5,023 bases of DNA from positions 1 to 5,023 of the forward strand of contig JARDZQ010000183.1 in assembly GCA_029240775.1 (NCBI GenBank). The letters are read 5' to 3'. Under the pieces are notes generated by a model. The model made no database searches. It was not told the origin of the DNA and saw only the letters and a program-made list of their open reading frames with translations. Positions within the stretch are counted from its first letter, which is position 1; every line of letters begins with the position of its first letter. Below, piece after piece: positions 1 through 5,023 of the stretch. The position numbers and the translations under genes are program-made. This DNA comes from Rubrobacteraceae bacterium. Its GTDB lineage: Bacteria > Actinomycetota > Rubrobacteria > Rubrobacterales > Rubrobacteraceae.

Positions 1-915
1 GCGGGCGCCCTTATCGTCGTCTTCGTCTTCCTCTCGTTCGCCTCCCCCGTCTTCCTCTCCGCCGACAACCTCTTCAACATCGGCTCCCAGACCGCGGTCG
101 TGGCCGTCATAGCCATCGGGATGACGCTGGTCATTATCACCGCGGGAATAGACCTCTCTGTGGGCTCGGTGGCGGCGCTCTCGGGTGTGATCGGCGTGAT
201 GATGATGTCCCAGGCCGGTCTCCCCGTCCCGCTCGCGATCCTGGGCGGCACCCTGGTCGGAGCGACCTGCGGGCTCGTCAACGGGCTCCTCGTCTCGGTC
301 GCCGGCCTCAACCCGTTTATAGCGACTCTGGGCATGCTCACCGTCGCCAGGGGCCTGACCTTTATCTTCACCAACGCGGTCGCCGTCTTCGGGGCGCCCA
401 ACTCCTTCAGGCTCCTGGGGCAGGGGGTCATAGGGCCGATCCCGATCTCCATCCTCATGATCGTGCTCGTTGCCGTCGCCGGGTACATCGTGCTCTCGCG
501 CACCCGTCTCGGGCGCTACGCCTACGCGATGGGCTCGAACCTCGAGGCCGCGCGGCTCTCGGGGATACCCATAAAGCGCTACCTCACGAGCGTGTACGTG
601 ATCTCCGGCGCTCTGGCGGGCTTCGGCGGCATGATAGCCGCCTCCCGGGTCAACTCGGGGCAGCCGAACTTCGGCATCGGGCTCGAGCTTGACGTGATCG
701 CGGCAGCCGTCATCGGCGGGGCGAGTCTCTTCGGGGGGCAGGGGACCGTCGTCGGGACCCTGATCGGAGCCTTCCTCGTAGCCCTGATCCGCAACGGATC
801 GGTCCTTCTGGACATAAACACTTTCTATCAGCAGGTGATCATCGGTGTCGTGATCTGGCTGGCGGTGATCTGGGATCAGTACCGGCGCCGCAGGCTCGCC
901 GCAGCATCGGAGTAG
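1..915 (+). CDS. RbsC-like sugar ABC transporter permease, 5' end missing
   Basis: This is the inner-membrane permease of a carbohydrate-type ABC importer (BPD_transp_2 / RbsC family); it forms the channel through which solute from the binding protein crosses the membrane. The frame is open from base 1 to the TAG at 913-915, giving 304 visible residues. Family members are usually about 310-350 residues, so only a short N-terminal piece is lost. An internal GTG at 100 is not the start, because the residues before it continue the family pattern (FLSADNLFNIGSQTAVV). Visible hallmarks are GIDLSVGS (about residues 49-56), the cytoplasmic EAA-type loop GSNLEAARLSGIP (about 178-190), and AAVIGGASLFGGQGT (about 235-249). 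Multiple hydrophobic helices end in a basic cytoplasmic tail (YRRRR). The next gene is the binding protein, 57 bases downstream on the same strand, so they are probably one operon; the ATPase should be upstream. The substrate cannot be read from the permease. Confidence 0.93.
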   Translation, partial: AGALIVVFVFLSFASPVFLSADNLFNIGSQTAVVAVIAIGMTLVIITAGIDLSVGSVAALSGVIGVMMMSQAGLPVPLAILGGTLVGATCGLVNGLLVSVAGLNPFIATLGMLTVARGLTFIFTNAVAVFGAPNSFRLLGQGVIGPIPISILMIVLVAVAGYIVLSRTRLGRYAYAMGSNLEAARLSGIPIKRYLTSVYVISGALAGFGGMIAASRVNSGQPNFGIGLELDVIAAAVIGGASLFGGQGTVVGTLIGAFLVALIRNGSVLLDINTFYQQVIIGVVIWLAVIWDQYRRRRLAAASE

Positions 916-950
916 AGACGTTGCATGCAACGTCTCCACAACCAACGTCT
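915..950. promoter_or_regulatory. 22-bp perfect palindrome plus a third repeated half-site
   Basis: Bases 915-936 are a perfect palindrome: GAGACGTTG, central CATG, then CAACGTCTC. It begins on the last base of the permease stop codon. The half-site CAACGTCT (928-935) occurs again as a direct repeat at 943-950, 15 bases further on. In DNA this looks like an operator for a dimeric regulator with an extra half-site. In RNA it would form a 9-bp stem with a CAUG tetraloop between the permease and binding-protein cistrons. Such hairpins can protect or set processing of one cistron, allowing more binding protein than permease. The sequence does not decide between the two roles, and there is no U-tract that would make it a classical terminator. 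Confidence 0.6.
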
Positions 951-960
951 GTATAGGGAA

Positions 961-967
961 AAGGAGG
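961..967 (+). promoter_or_regulatory. Ribosome binding site of the binding-protein gene
   Basis: AAGGAGG is a near-perfect Shine-Dalgarno sequence, 5 bases before the ATG at 973. It fixes the start there rather than at the in-frame ATG at 925. The upstream ATG lies inside the palindrome, has no ribosome site, and would add a charged 16-residue extension ahead of an otherwise normal lipoprotein signal peptide. Confidence 0.88.
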
Positions 968-972
968 AGAAG

Positions 973-2007
973 ATGCGTAGAAGAAGTTACGTCCTGGCGG
1001 TGCTCCTGGTGGCTGCCTCCCTAGCCCTTGCGGCCTGCGGCGCGCAGGTCCGCGAGTCCGGCGGGGGAGGAGGCCAGGGAGGCGGCGAGGGCAAGGGAGA
1101 GAACGCCCCTGTCCGGCTCGCGGTGGTGCCGAAGGCCATCGGCTTCGACTTCTGGGAGCAAGTCCGCCTCGGGGCCGAGTGCGCAGCCCAGAAGGCTGAG
1201 GGCGAGGTCGACATCCAGTGGGACGGCGTCACGGCCGAGACCGACGTAAACGGCCAGGTGAACCTGCTCCAGAACTTTATCGAGCAGGGCGTGGACGGGC
1301 TGGTCTACGCCGCGACCGACGCCAAGGTCCTCTACCAGGTGACCAAGTCGGCGAAGCAACAGGACGTGACCGTGGTCAACATCGACTCGGGCACCGACCC
1401 TCAGCCCTCCGACGTCCCGGTCTTCGCCACCGACAACGTCGCCGCCGCCGAGAAGGTGCCGGACCTGATCTCCGACGAGCTCGGCGAGGAGGGCGGGGAG
1501 GTAGCCTTTATCCCGTTCCAGCAGGGCACCCTTACCAACGAGCAGCGCGAGGAGGGCTTCAAGAAGGGCCTGGAGCAGCACCCAGAGCTGGAGCTGGTCG
1601 CCGAGCAGTCGAGCCAGAGCGACTACAACAAGGCGCTCCAGGTCACCGAGGACATCCTGACTGCCAACCCTAATCTCGACGCGATCTTCGCTGCCAACGA
1701 GCCCGGTGTGCTCGGCGCAGCCGAGGCCGTGCGCCAGGCTGGCAAGGCCGGCGACATAGTCATCATCGGCTGGGACGCCTCCCCGGAGGAGATACAGGGC
1801 GTCGAAGAAGGCGTGATCAGCGCCCTCGTCGTCCAGAACCCCTTCAGGATGGGCTACGACGGCACCAACGCCGCGGTAGACATCATCCGTACCGGCGCCA
1901 AGGTGGAGAGCCAGGATACCGGCTCCACCATCGTCACCAAGGACAACCTGGAGGACGAGGAGGTCCAGTCCGTCCTCAACCCGAGCTGCGACAACCCGCC
2001 CGTCTAG
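973..2007 (+). CDS. Sugar-type ABC transporter substrate-binding lipoprotein (RbsB-like, Peripla_BP_4)
   Basis: This is the membrane-anchored extracytoplasmic receptor that delivers solute to the permease encoded just upstream. The product is 344 residues. The signal peptide has MRRR, a hydrophobic core and lipobox LAAC, with C22 as the expected lipidated residue. A flexible Gly-rich linker follows (about 29-44), then a type I periplasmic-binding fold from about 47 to 325. Family landmarks are the first strand and helix VPKAIGFDFWEQVRLGAE (53 onward), NIDSG (137-141), AANEPG (240-245), GWDAS (266-270) and VQNPF (287-291). Compared by eye with E. coli ribose-binding protein, acidic and amide contacts seem kept (D138, N242, D268, Q288). 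The two ribose-contacting arginines appear replaced (S139 and about E190), so ribose is unlikely; another sugar, polyol or related solute is more likely. C70 and C339 could form a disulfide. A hairpin terminator follows the stop. Confidence 0.92.
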   Translation: MRRRSYVLAVLLVAASLALAACGAQVRESGGGGGQGGGEGKGENAPVRLAVVPKAIGFDFWEQVRLGAECAAQKAEGEVDIQWDGVTAETDVNGQVNLLQNFIEQGVDGLVYAATDAKVLYQVTKSAKQQDVTVVNIDSGTDPQPSDVPVFATDNVAAAEKVPDLISDELGEEGGEVAFIPFQQGTLTNEQREEGFKKGLEQHPELELVAEQSSQSDYNKALQVTEDILTANPNLDAIFAANEPGVLGAAEAVRQAGKAGDIVIIGWDASPEEIQGVEEGVISALVVQNPFRMGYDGTNAAVDIIRTGAKVESQDTGSTIVTKDNLEDEEVQSVLNPSCDNPPV

Positions 2008-2008
2008 A

Positions 2009-2068
2009 CCGGACGCTGCAGAACGAAGAAGCGGGGGCGCATCACGTGTCCCCGCTTCCGCTGTCCGG
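2009..2068. terminator. Bidirectional hairpin terminator between convergent genes
   Basis: The core hairpin pairs GAAGCGGGG (2028-2036) with CCCCGCTTC (2050-2058), nine perfect pairs. In RNA it extends inward by four pairs including two G-U (2037-2040 with 2046-2049), leaving a 5-base loop. An outer pair CCGGAC (2009-2014) / GTCCGG (2063-2068) could close a larger structure. It starts right after the binding-protein stop and lies about 65 bases past the end of the opposing LarA-like gene. In the + direction there is no U-tract, as is common in high-GC actinobacteria. In the - direction the hairpin is followed by the moderately U-rich TTCTTCGTTCTG, so it may be the stronger terminator for the minus-strand gene. 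Confidence 0.78.
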
Positions 2069-2122
2069 CACGTGAACCGCTACTCTGGCGGCCTGCCTCC
2101 TCGTGGTCCACAGGGACGCCCG

Positions 2123-3400
2123 TCAGAGCAGGGAGCCGTCGGCGTCGAATCCCATGGGGCGCGGGTCTTCGACGACGCGCAGCCGCTCGTCGCCTTCGAC
2201 CTCCGCCAGTAGCGCCTCGGAGACCCACATCTGCCTGAGCTTCAGGGTGTTCTTTATGCGCACGAGCCTGGCTTCGGATGGAGATACTCCGGCGGTCATG
2301 GCGAGGGCTGCGGCTATGGCCGTGCGGTCCGAGGGCATGGTCATGGGGATCTTGACGGGGAAAGGGGTGGTGGAGGTGAGGGCGTTCAGGTAGGTGGCGG
2401 GCCGGTCCATCTTGGAGACGAGCCGCTCGGTGACCACGTCGGCGGCCCCGAGGCCGTTGGCGTTGCCCCCGGTCTCCGGCGTCAGGTCCAGGAAGACCAT
2501 GCGCTCGACGTTCGGGCCGCCGGTAGCGTAGGGGGTAGGGTAGCGGCCGGTAACGTTCGGGTCGGCGCCGTCGCCGCTTATGTTCTTCCCGATCTGGTCT
2601 ATTATCAGGAGGTCTATATCGTCGAAGGGCAGTCGCATGAGCTTGCGCTTCGCATCCTCCAGGAGAGGCGCTTCGCTCTCTTCCAGTTTGCCTGCGGGGA
2701 TCGCGGCCACCCTGTAGGGCTCCTCGTCGGCGTTCTCGAGGACGGCGAGGCCGAAGGCGACCTTGCCTGTCTCAACGGCGACGCGGGCCGCCTGGGGGAT
2801 TGTCTCGTGGATCTTCCCCCATCCTGCGGCGTGGATCGAGTGCGCTCCCTTCTGCTTGCCGAGGCCGATGGCGAGCATCTTCGTCGGCCCGCTCTCTACG
2901 GTCCCGCGGAAGGCTGTGTGAGGCTTGATCCTGTTTACCACCACGACCGCGTCGGCCTCGAAGGCGTTCTTGTCCATAAAGACCTCAACGCCCGAGAGCG
3001 TCTCCCCGACCTTCACCGCCTCCATCGTCGCCCTTACCGGGCAGCCGACTCGCTCCTCACTCACCCCCAGGTGTGCTAGGACGTCCGCCTGGCCCTCGGC
3101 GGTCGAGGCCCCGTGGCTCCCCATCGCAGGGATTACGAAAGGCTCGGCCCCGGCCTCTTTCAGAAGGGCGACCAGCGCCGCGACGACGTCCGAGATTCTG
3201 CCCACCCCCCGGCTACCGACGCCCACGGCGACCGAGCCGGTCGGGATCTCCACGGATCGCAGCGCCTCCCCGACGGCCGCCCGGATGTCTCGTAGTGCCC
3301 GCGGGCTGTCCGCCCGCTGCTCGACGAGCGCGACCGGGGGCGGCTCGATGGCTTCGAGCAACTCCTCGATCTCCTCGTAGACCGGCCTCTCCGTCTGCAT
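2123..3400 (-). CDS. LarA-superfamily nickel-dependent 2-hydroxyacid racemase/epimerase homologue (DUF2088)
   Basis: Lactate racemase LarA interconverts D- and L-lactate by hydride transfer with a nickel-pincer nucleotide; homologues act on other 2-hydroxyacids. Counted from the ATG at 3400 the product is 425 residues, the usual family size. Likely cofactor and catalytic residues can be placed by motif and spacing against L. plantarum LarA from memory. H96 (GSHG) matches H108, H161 (KPH) matches H174, K174 (GPTK) matches the pincer-linked K184, and H190 matches H200; K174 to H190 is 16 residues, as in LarA. Q269 and K272 (QIGK) match Q295/K298. The N-terminal DxTR motif is instead GSRG (62-65), so substrate contacts probably differ and lactate should not be assumed. 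An in-frame GTG at 3460 and ATG at 3436 would extend the N-terminus, but the ATG at 3400 has the best ribosome site. It is divergent from lutA across a shared control region. No larB, larC or larE genes are in the window. Confidence 0.87.
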   Translation of the reverse strand: MQTERPVYEEIEELLEAIEPPPVALVEQRADSPRALRDIRAAVGEALRSVEIPTGSVAVGVGSRGVGRISDVVAALVALLKEAGAEPFVIPAMGSHGASTAEGQADVLAHLGVSEERVGCPVRATMEAVKVGETLSGVEVFMDKNAFEADAVVVVNRIKPHTAFRGTVESGPTKMLAIGLGKQKGAHSIHAAGWGKIHETIPQAARVAVETGKVAFGLAVLENADEEPYRVAAIPAGKLEESEAPLLEDAKRKLMRLPFDDIDLLIIDQIGKNISGDGADPNVTGRYPTPYATGGPNVERMVFLDLTPETGGNANGLGAADVVTERLVSKMDRPATYLNALTSTTPFPVKIPMTMPSDRTAIAAALAMTAGVSPSEARLVRIKNTLKLRQMWVSEALLAEVEGDERLRVVEDPRPMGFDADGSLL

Positions 3401-3404
3401 GCCT

Positions 3405-3413
3405 ATCACCCCC
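3405..3413 (-). promoter_or_regulatory. Ribosome binding site selecting the LarA-like start at 3400
   Basis: On the minus strand GGGGGTGAT differs at one base from GGAGGTGAT, the complement of the 16S rRNA tail. Its core ends about 8 bases before the ATG at 3400. The upstream in-frame starts (GTG at 3460, ATG at 3436) have weaker or absent sites. A possible minus-strand -10 element, TAGAAT (3440-3435), would also fit a transcript starting close to this site, but no convincing -35 goes with it. Confidence 0.65.
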
Positions 3414-3475
3414 GGGTAGAGATCCCTGGCATTCATTCTAACAACGCACGCGTCTCTCACGGGGATTTCTGATCT

Positions 3476-3529
3476 TCCCTCCGCTCCGGTTGTTATACTG
3501 GCCTTCGGTGGTAGGCCGGGAGCGAGGGA
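3476..3529. repeat. Imperfect inverted repeat flanking the divergent promoter
   Basis: TCCCTCCGCTCCGG (3476-3489) and CCGGGAGCGAGGGA (3516-3529) are inverted copies that pair over 13 bp with one unpaired base in each arm. The 26-base spacer holds the extended -10 element and the probable lutA transcription start. A smaller inverted repeat, GGCCT (3500-3504) / AGGCC (3513-3517), lies across the likely start point. The position suggests binding sites for a regulator that controls lutA, and perhaps also the LarA-like gene on the other strand. The right arm overlaps the lutA ribosome site. No regulator gene is visible in the window. Confidence 0.5.
3491..3499 (+). promoter_or_regulatory. Extended -10 promoter for lutA
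   Basis: TGTTATACT fits the extended -10 pattern TGnTATAAT with one mismatch, in an otherwise GC-rich stretch. A clear -35 hexamer at the expected distance is not seen, which extended -10 promoters tolerate. Transcription would start near 3506, giving a leader of about 35 bases that includes AGGGAAAGG (3525-3533) as the ribosome site. The complementary strand reads TATAAC at 3498-3493, so the same A/T island could also serve as a -10 for the minus-strand gene. Confidence 0.55.
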
Positions 3530-3540
3530 AAGGTTAGCTG

Positions 3541-4278
3541 GTGAGGGTAGCCCTTTTCGTACCGTGCTACGTTGACCTCATAAACCCGGAGGTCGGCGTT
3601 AGTGTCGTCCGCGTCTTGCGCAAGCTCGGCGTCGAGGTCGTCTACCCCGAGAGGCAGACGTGCTGCGGCCAGCCGGCCTTCAACTCGGGCTTCTTCGACG
3701 AGGCCCGCGGCGTCGCCCGCCACTTCCTCGACGTCTTCGAGAAGGAGCGCTGGGACTATGTAGTGTGCCCCTCGGGCTCGTGCACCACGATGGTCTCGCA
3801 CTACTACCCGTTTATCTTCAAGGAGCTACCCGAGGAGAGAGAGCGCTCGGAGGCGCTCGGACACCACGTCAGGGAGTTCTCGGACTTCCTGGTGAACGTT
3901 CTCGGGGCGAAGGATCTCGGCGCCCGCCACGAGGGGAGGGCGGTCTTCCACACCGGCTGCCACCAGCGGCGCGAGCTCGGGAAGCTCCGGGAGCCCATCG
4001 AGCTGCTGCGGAACGTCGAGGGGCTCGAGCTCCTCGACTGGAGGAACGAGGAGCTGTGCTGCGGGTTCGGCGGGACCTTCTCCGTCAAGATGCCCGACGT
4101 CTCCGTGGCGATGGCCGACGAGAAGATAAGGGCGCTGGAGGAGAGCGGGGCGGATACCCTGATCTCCGGCGACTCCAGCTGCCTGATGCACCTGAAGGGT
4201 CGGCTCAGGCGCACGAACCACGACACCCGCGTCTACCACCTGGCGCAGGTTCTGGACTCCGGCGGCGAAAGCGGATGA
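3541..4278 (+). CDS. lutA: LutA-type (Fe-S)-binding oxidoreductase subunit with two CCG domains
   Basis: LutA (YkgE in E. coli) is the cysteine-rich CCG-domain subunit of the LutABC iron-sulfur complex, which oxidises L-lactate to pyruvate in the cytoplasm; related CCG proteins serve glycolate oxidase and heterodisulfide reductase. The 245-residue product matches the usual length of about 240. The GTG start puts MRVALFVPCYVDL exactly where family members begin, and AGGGAAAGG lies 7 bases upstream. CCG domain 1 has C9 and C41-C42-G43 (QTCCGQPAFNSG), with PSGSCTTM (77-84) between C76 and C81. Domain 2 has C140 (HTGCHQRR), C173-C174-G175 (ELCCGFGGTFSVKMP) and C214 (DSSCLMH). All cluster cysteines look intact. 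It is divergent from the LarA-like gene, and its stop overlaps the amidase start by 4 bases. LutB and LutC are not adjacent downstream, so the lactate role is inferred from the strong family match, not from context. Confidence 0.9.
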   Translation: MRVALFVPCYVDLINPEVGVSVVRVLRKLGVEVVYPERQTCCGQPAFNSGFFDEARGVARHFLDVFEKERWDYVVCPSGSCTTMVSHYYPFIFKELPEERERSEALGHHVREFSDFLVNVLGAKDLGARHEGRAVFHTGCHQRRELGKLREPIELLRNVEGLELLDWRNEELCCGFGGTFSVKMPDVSVAMADEKIRALEESGADTLISGDSSCLMHLKGRLRRTNHDTRVYHLAQVLDSGGESG

Positions 4279-5023
4279 GGCCGGCGGATAGGAGCGTGTC
4301 AGGGGAGCTCTGCTTTACGCCGGCGGCCGAGCTGGCGTCCAGGATCCGGCGCCGCGACCTATCACCGGTTGAGGTAGTCGAGGCCTTTCTCCGGCGGATC
4401 GAGGAGCGCAACGGCAACTTGGGCGCCTACGTGACCGTCAACGGCGACGAGGCACGCGAGGCGGCTAAAGAGGCCGAGCGTGCCGTCATGGCCGGCGACC
4501 TGCTCGGGCCGCTGCACGGTATCCCGGTAGCGATAAAGGACCTCTTCGATTACAAGGCGGGGGTCAGGAATACGTTCGGCTCCAAGCCCCTGGCCGGCTA
4601 CGTGCCTCCCCAGAACGCCACCTACGTCGAGCGCCTGGAGAGGGCGGGCGCGGTCGTCCTCGGCAAGACCAACACGCCGGAGTTCGGCCACAAGGGCGCG
4701 ACCGACAACCTGCTCTTCGGCCCTACGAGCACACCGTTCGCCCCCGGTAAGAACGCGGGCGGTTCGTCGGGCGGGAGCGCCGCGGCCGTCGCGGACGGTC
4801 TGTGCGCCGTGGCCCAGGGCACCGACGCGGGGGGCTCGATCCGTATTCCCGCCTCGTTCTGCGGCGCCTACGGCTTCAAGGCCTCCTTCGGCCGGGTCCC
4901 CTCCGCTACCCGACCCGACGCCTTCCTCTCGCACACGCCGTTCTCTCACAGCGGTCCCTTGAGCCGGACGGTCGAGGACGCCGCCCTCATGCTCGGCGCG
5001 ATGGCCGGTCCCCACCCGCGCGA
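4275..5023 (+). CDS. Amidase-signature family hydrolase, 3' end missing
   Basis: Amidase-signature enzymes hydrolyse amide bonds with a Ser-cisSer-Lys triad. The frame opens at ATG 4275 and stays open to the window edge (249 codons plus two bases), about half the usual 450-500 residues. The triad is visible. K88 lies in HGIPVAIKD, cis-Ser S164 in AGGSSGGSAAA, and nucleophile S188 in GTDAGGSIRIP; S164 to S188 is 24 residues, the spacing in fatty acid amide hydrolase. The N-terminal helical part (FTPAAELASRIRRRDLSP, 14-31) is normal for the family. The segment before GGSSGG reads PGKNA rather than the common RxxG form. The start overlaps the lutA stop (ATGA), which implies co-transcription and translational coupling; the ribosome site is weak, as expected for a coupled start. 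GTG at 4296 is an alternative start but has GGAG only 1 base away. A GatA role is unlikely without GatC or GatB nearby; the substrate is unknown. Confidence 0.92.
   Translation, partial: MRPADRSVSGELCFTPAAELASRIRRRDLSPVEVVEAFLRRIEERNGNLGAYVTVNGDEAREAAKEAERAVMAGDLLGPLHGIPVAIKDLFDYKAGVRNTFGSKPLAGYVPPQNATYVERLERAGAVVLGKTNTPEFGHKGATDNLLFGPTSTPFAPGKNAGGSSGGSAAAVADGLCAVAQGTDAGGSIRIPASFCGAYGFKASFGRVPSATRPDAFLSHTPFSHSGPLSRTVEDAALMLGAMAGPHPR

Noticed and set aside
921..957. Possible internal promoter TTGCAT ... TATAGG before the binding-protein gene
   Set aside because: The spacer is about 25 bases, far from the normal 16-18, and TATAGG is a poor -10.
925..972. Upstream in-frame ATG that would extend the binding protein by 16 residues
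   Set aside because: It lies inside the palindrome without a ribosome site, and the extension would precede a complete lipoprotein signal peptide that has its own strong AAGGAGG.
1021..1581. 186-codon minus-strand open frame inside the binding-protein gene
   Set aside because: It is antisense to a clear family member, is rich in the low-complexity composition expected of a GC-rich shadow frame, and has no recognisable domain.
2043..2074. CACGTG occurring twice (2043-2048 and 2069-2074)
   Set aside because: A 6-base palindrome repeated in a GC-rich stretch is easily explained by chance, and the first copy is part of the terminator loop.
2103..2393. 96-codon plus-strand open frame downstream of the terminator
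   Set aside because: It lies almost wholly over the 3' end of the LarA-like gene, has no ribosome site and shows no recognisable domain.
2925..3441. Plus-strand open frames of 90-151 codons inside the LarA-like gene
   Set aside because: They are composed largely of Ser, Pro, Arg and Ala as shadow frames are, and oppose a gene with conserved catalytic residues.
3826..4239. Two overlapping minus-strand open frames within lutA
   Set aside because: Both are antisense to the CCG-domain gene with conserved cysteines; no domains or ribosome sites support them.
4362..5015. 217-codon minus-strand open frame over the amidase
   Set aside because: The opposite strand carries all the amidase catalytic motifs at the right spacing. 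The minus frame shows no domain and is an expected by-product of GC-rich codon use.

Overview
The window is GC-rich with strong G/C bias at third codon positions. It still uses ATA for isoleucine regularly, for example twice within the short RbsC-like stretch GIPIKR. Together with a glycine-rich lipoprotein and U-poor terminators, this suggests a deep-branching, thermophile-type actinobacterium such as Rubrobacter or a relative. That is an inference from composition and gene families; no rRNA or other marker is present.

Layout. Bases 1-2007 (+) hold the end of a sugar-type ABC importer operon. It comprises an RbsC-like permease whose start lies off the left edge, then a 57-base gap with a perfect 22-bp palindrome, then a substrate-binding lipoprotein. 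No ATPase gene is in the window, so it should lie upstream. At 2008-2122 there is a convergent intergenic region with a strong hairpin placed to stop transcription from both sides. At 2123-3400 (-) there is a LarA-superfamily (nickel-pincer hydroxyacid racemase/epimerase) gene. At 3401-3540 there is a divergent control region with an extended -10 promoter inside a long imperfect inverted repeat. At 3541-4278 (+) there is a LutA-type CCG-domain Fe-S oxidoreductase subunit. It overlaps by 4 bases (ATGA) an amidase-signature hydrolase that starts at 4275 and runs off the right edge.

How the genes fit together. The importer brings in an unidentified sugar or sugar-like solute. The divergent pair (a racemase or epimerase of 2-hydroxyacids and an Fe-S subunit of the type used to oxidise L-lactate) suggests a small hydroxyacid-handling module. 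However, the usual LutB and LutC partners and the Lar cofactor-maturation genes are not seen here, and the gene coupled to lutA is an amidase. The most interesting points are the LarA homologue of unknown substrate paired with an orphan LutA and an amidase, the palindrome between permease and binding protein, and the inverted repeat around the divergent promoter. I see nothing that clearly amounts to a wholly new kind of system. There are no tRNA or rRNA genes, CRISPR arrays or mobile elements that I can detect.
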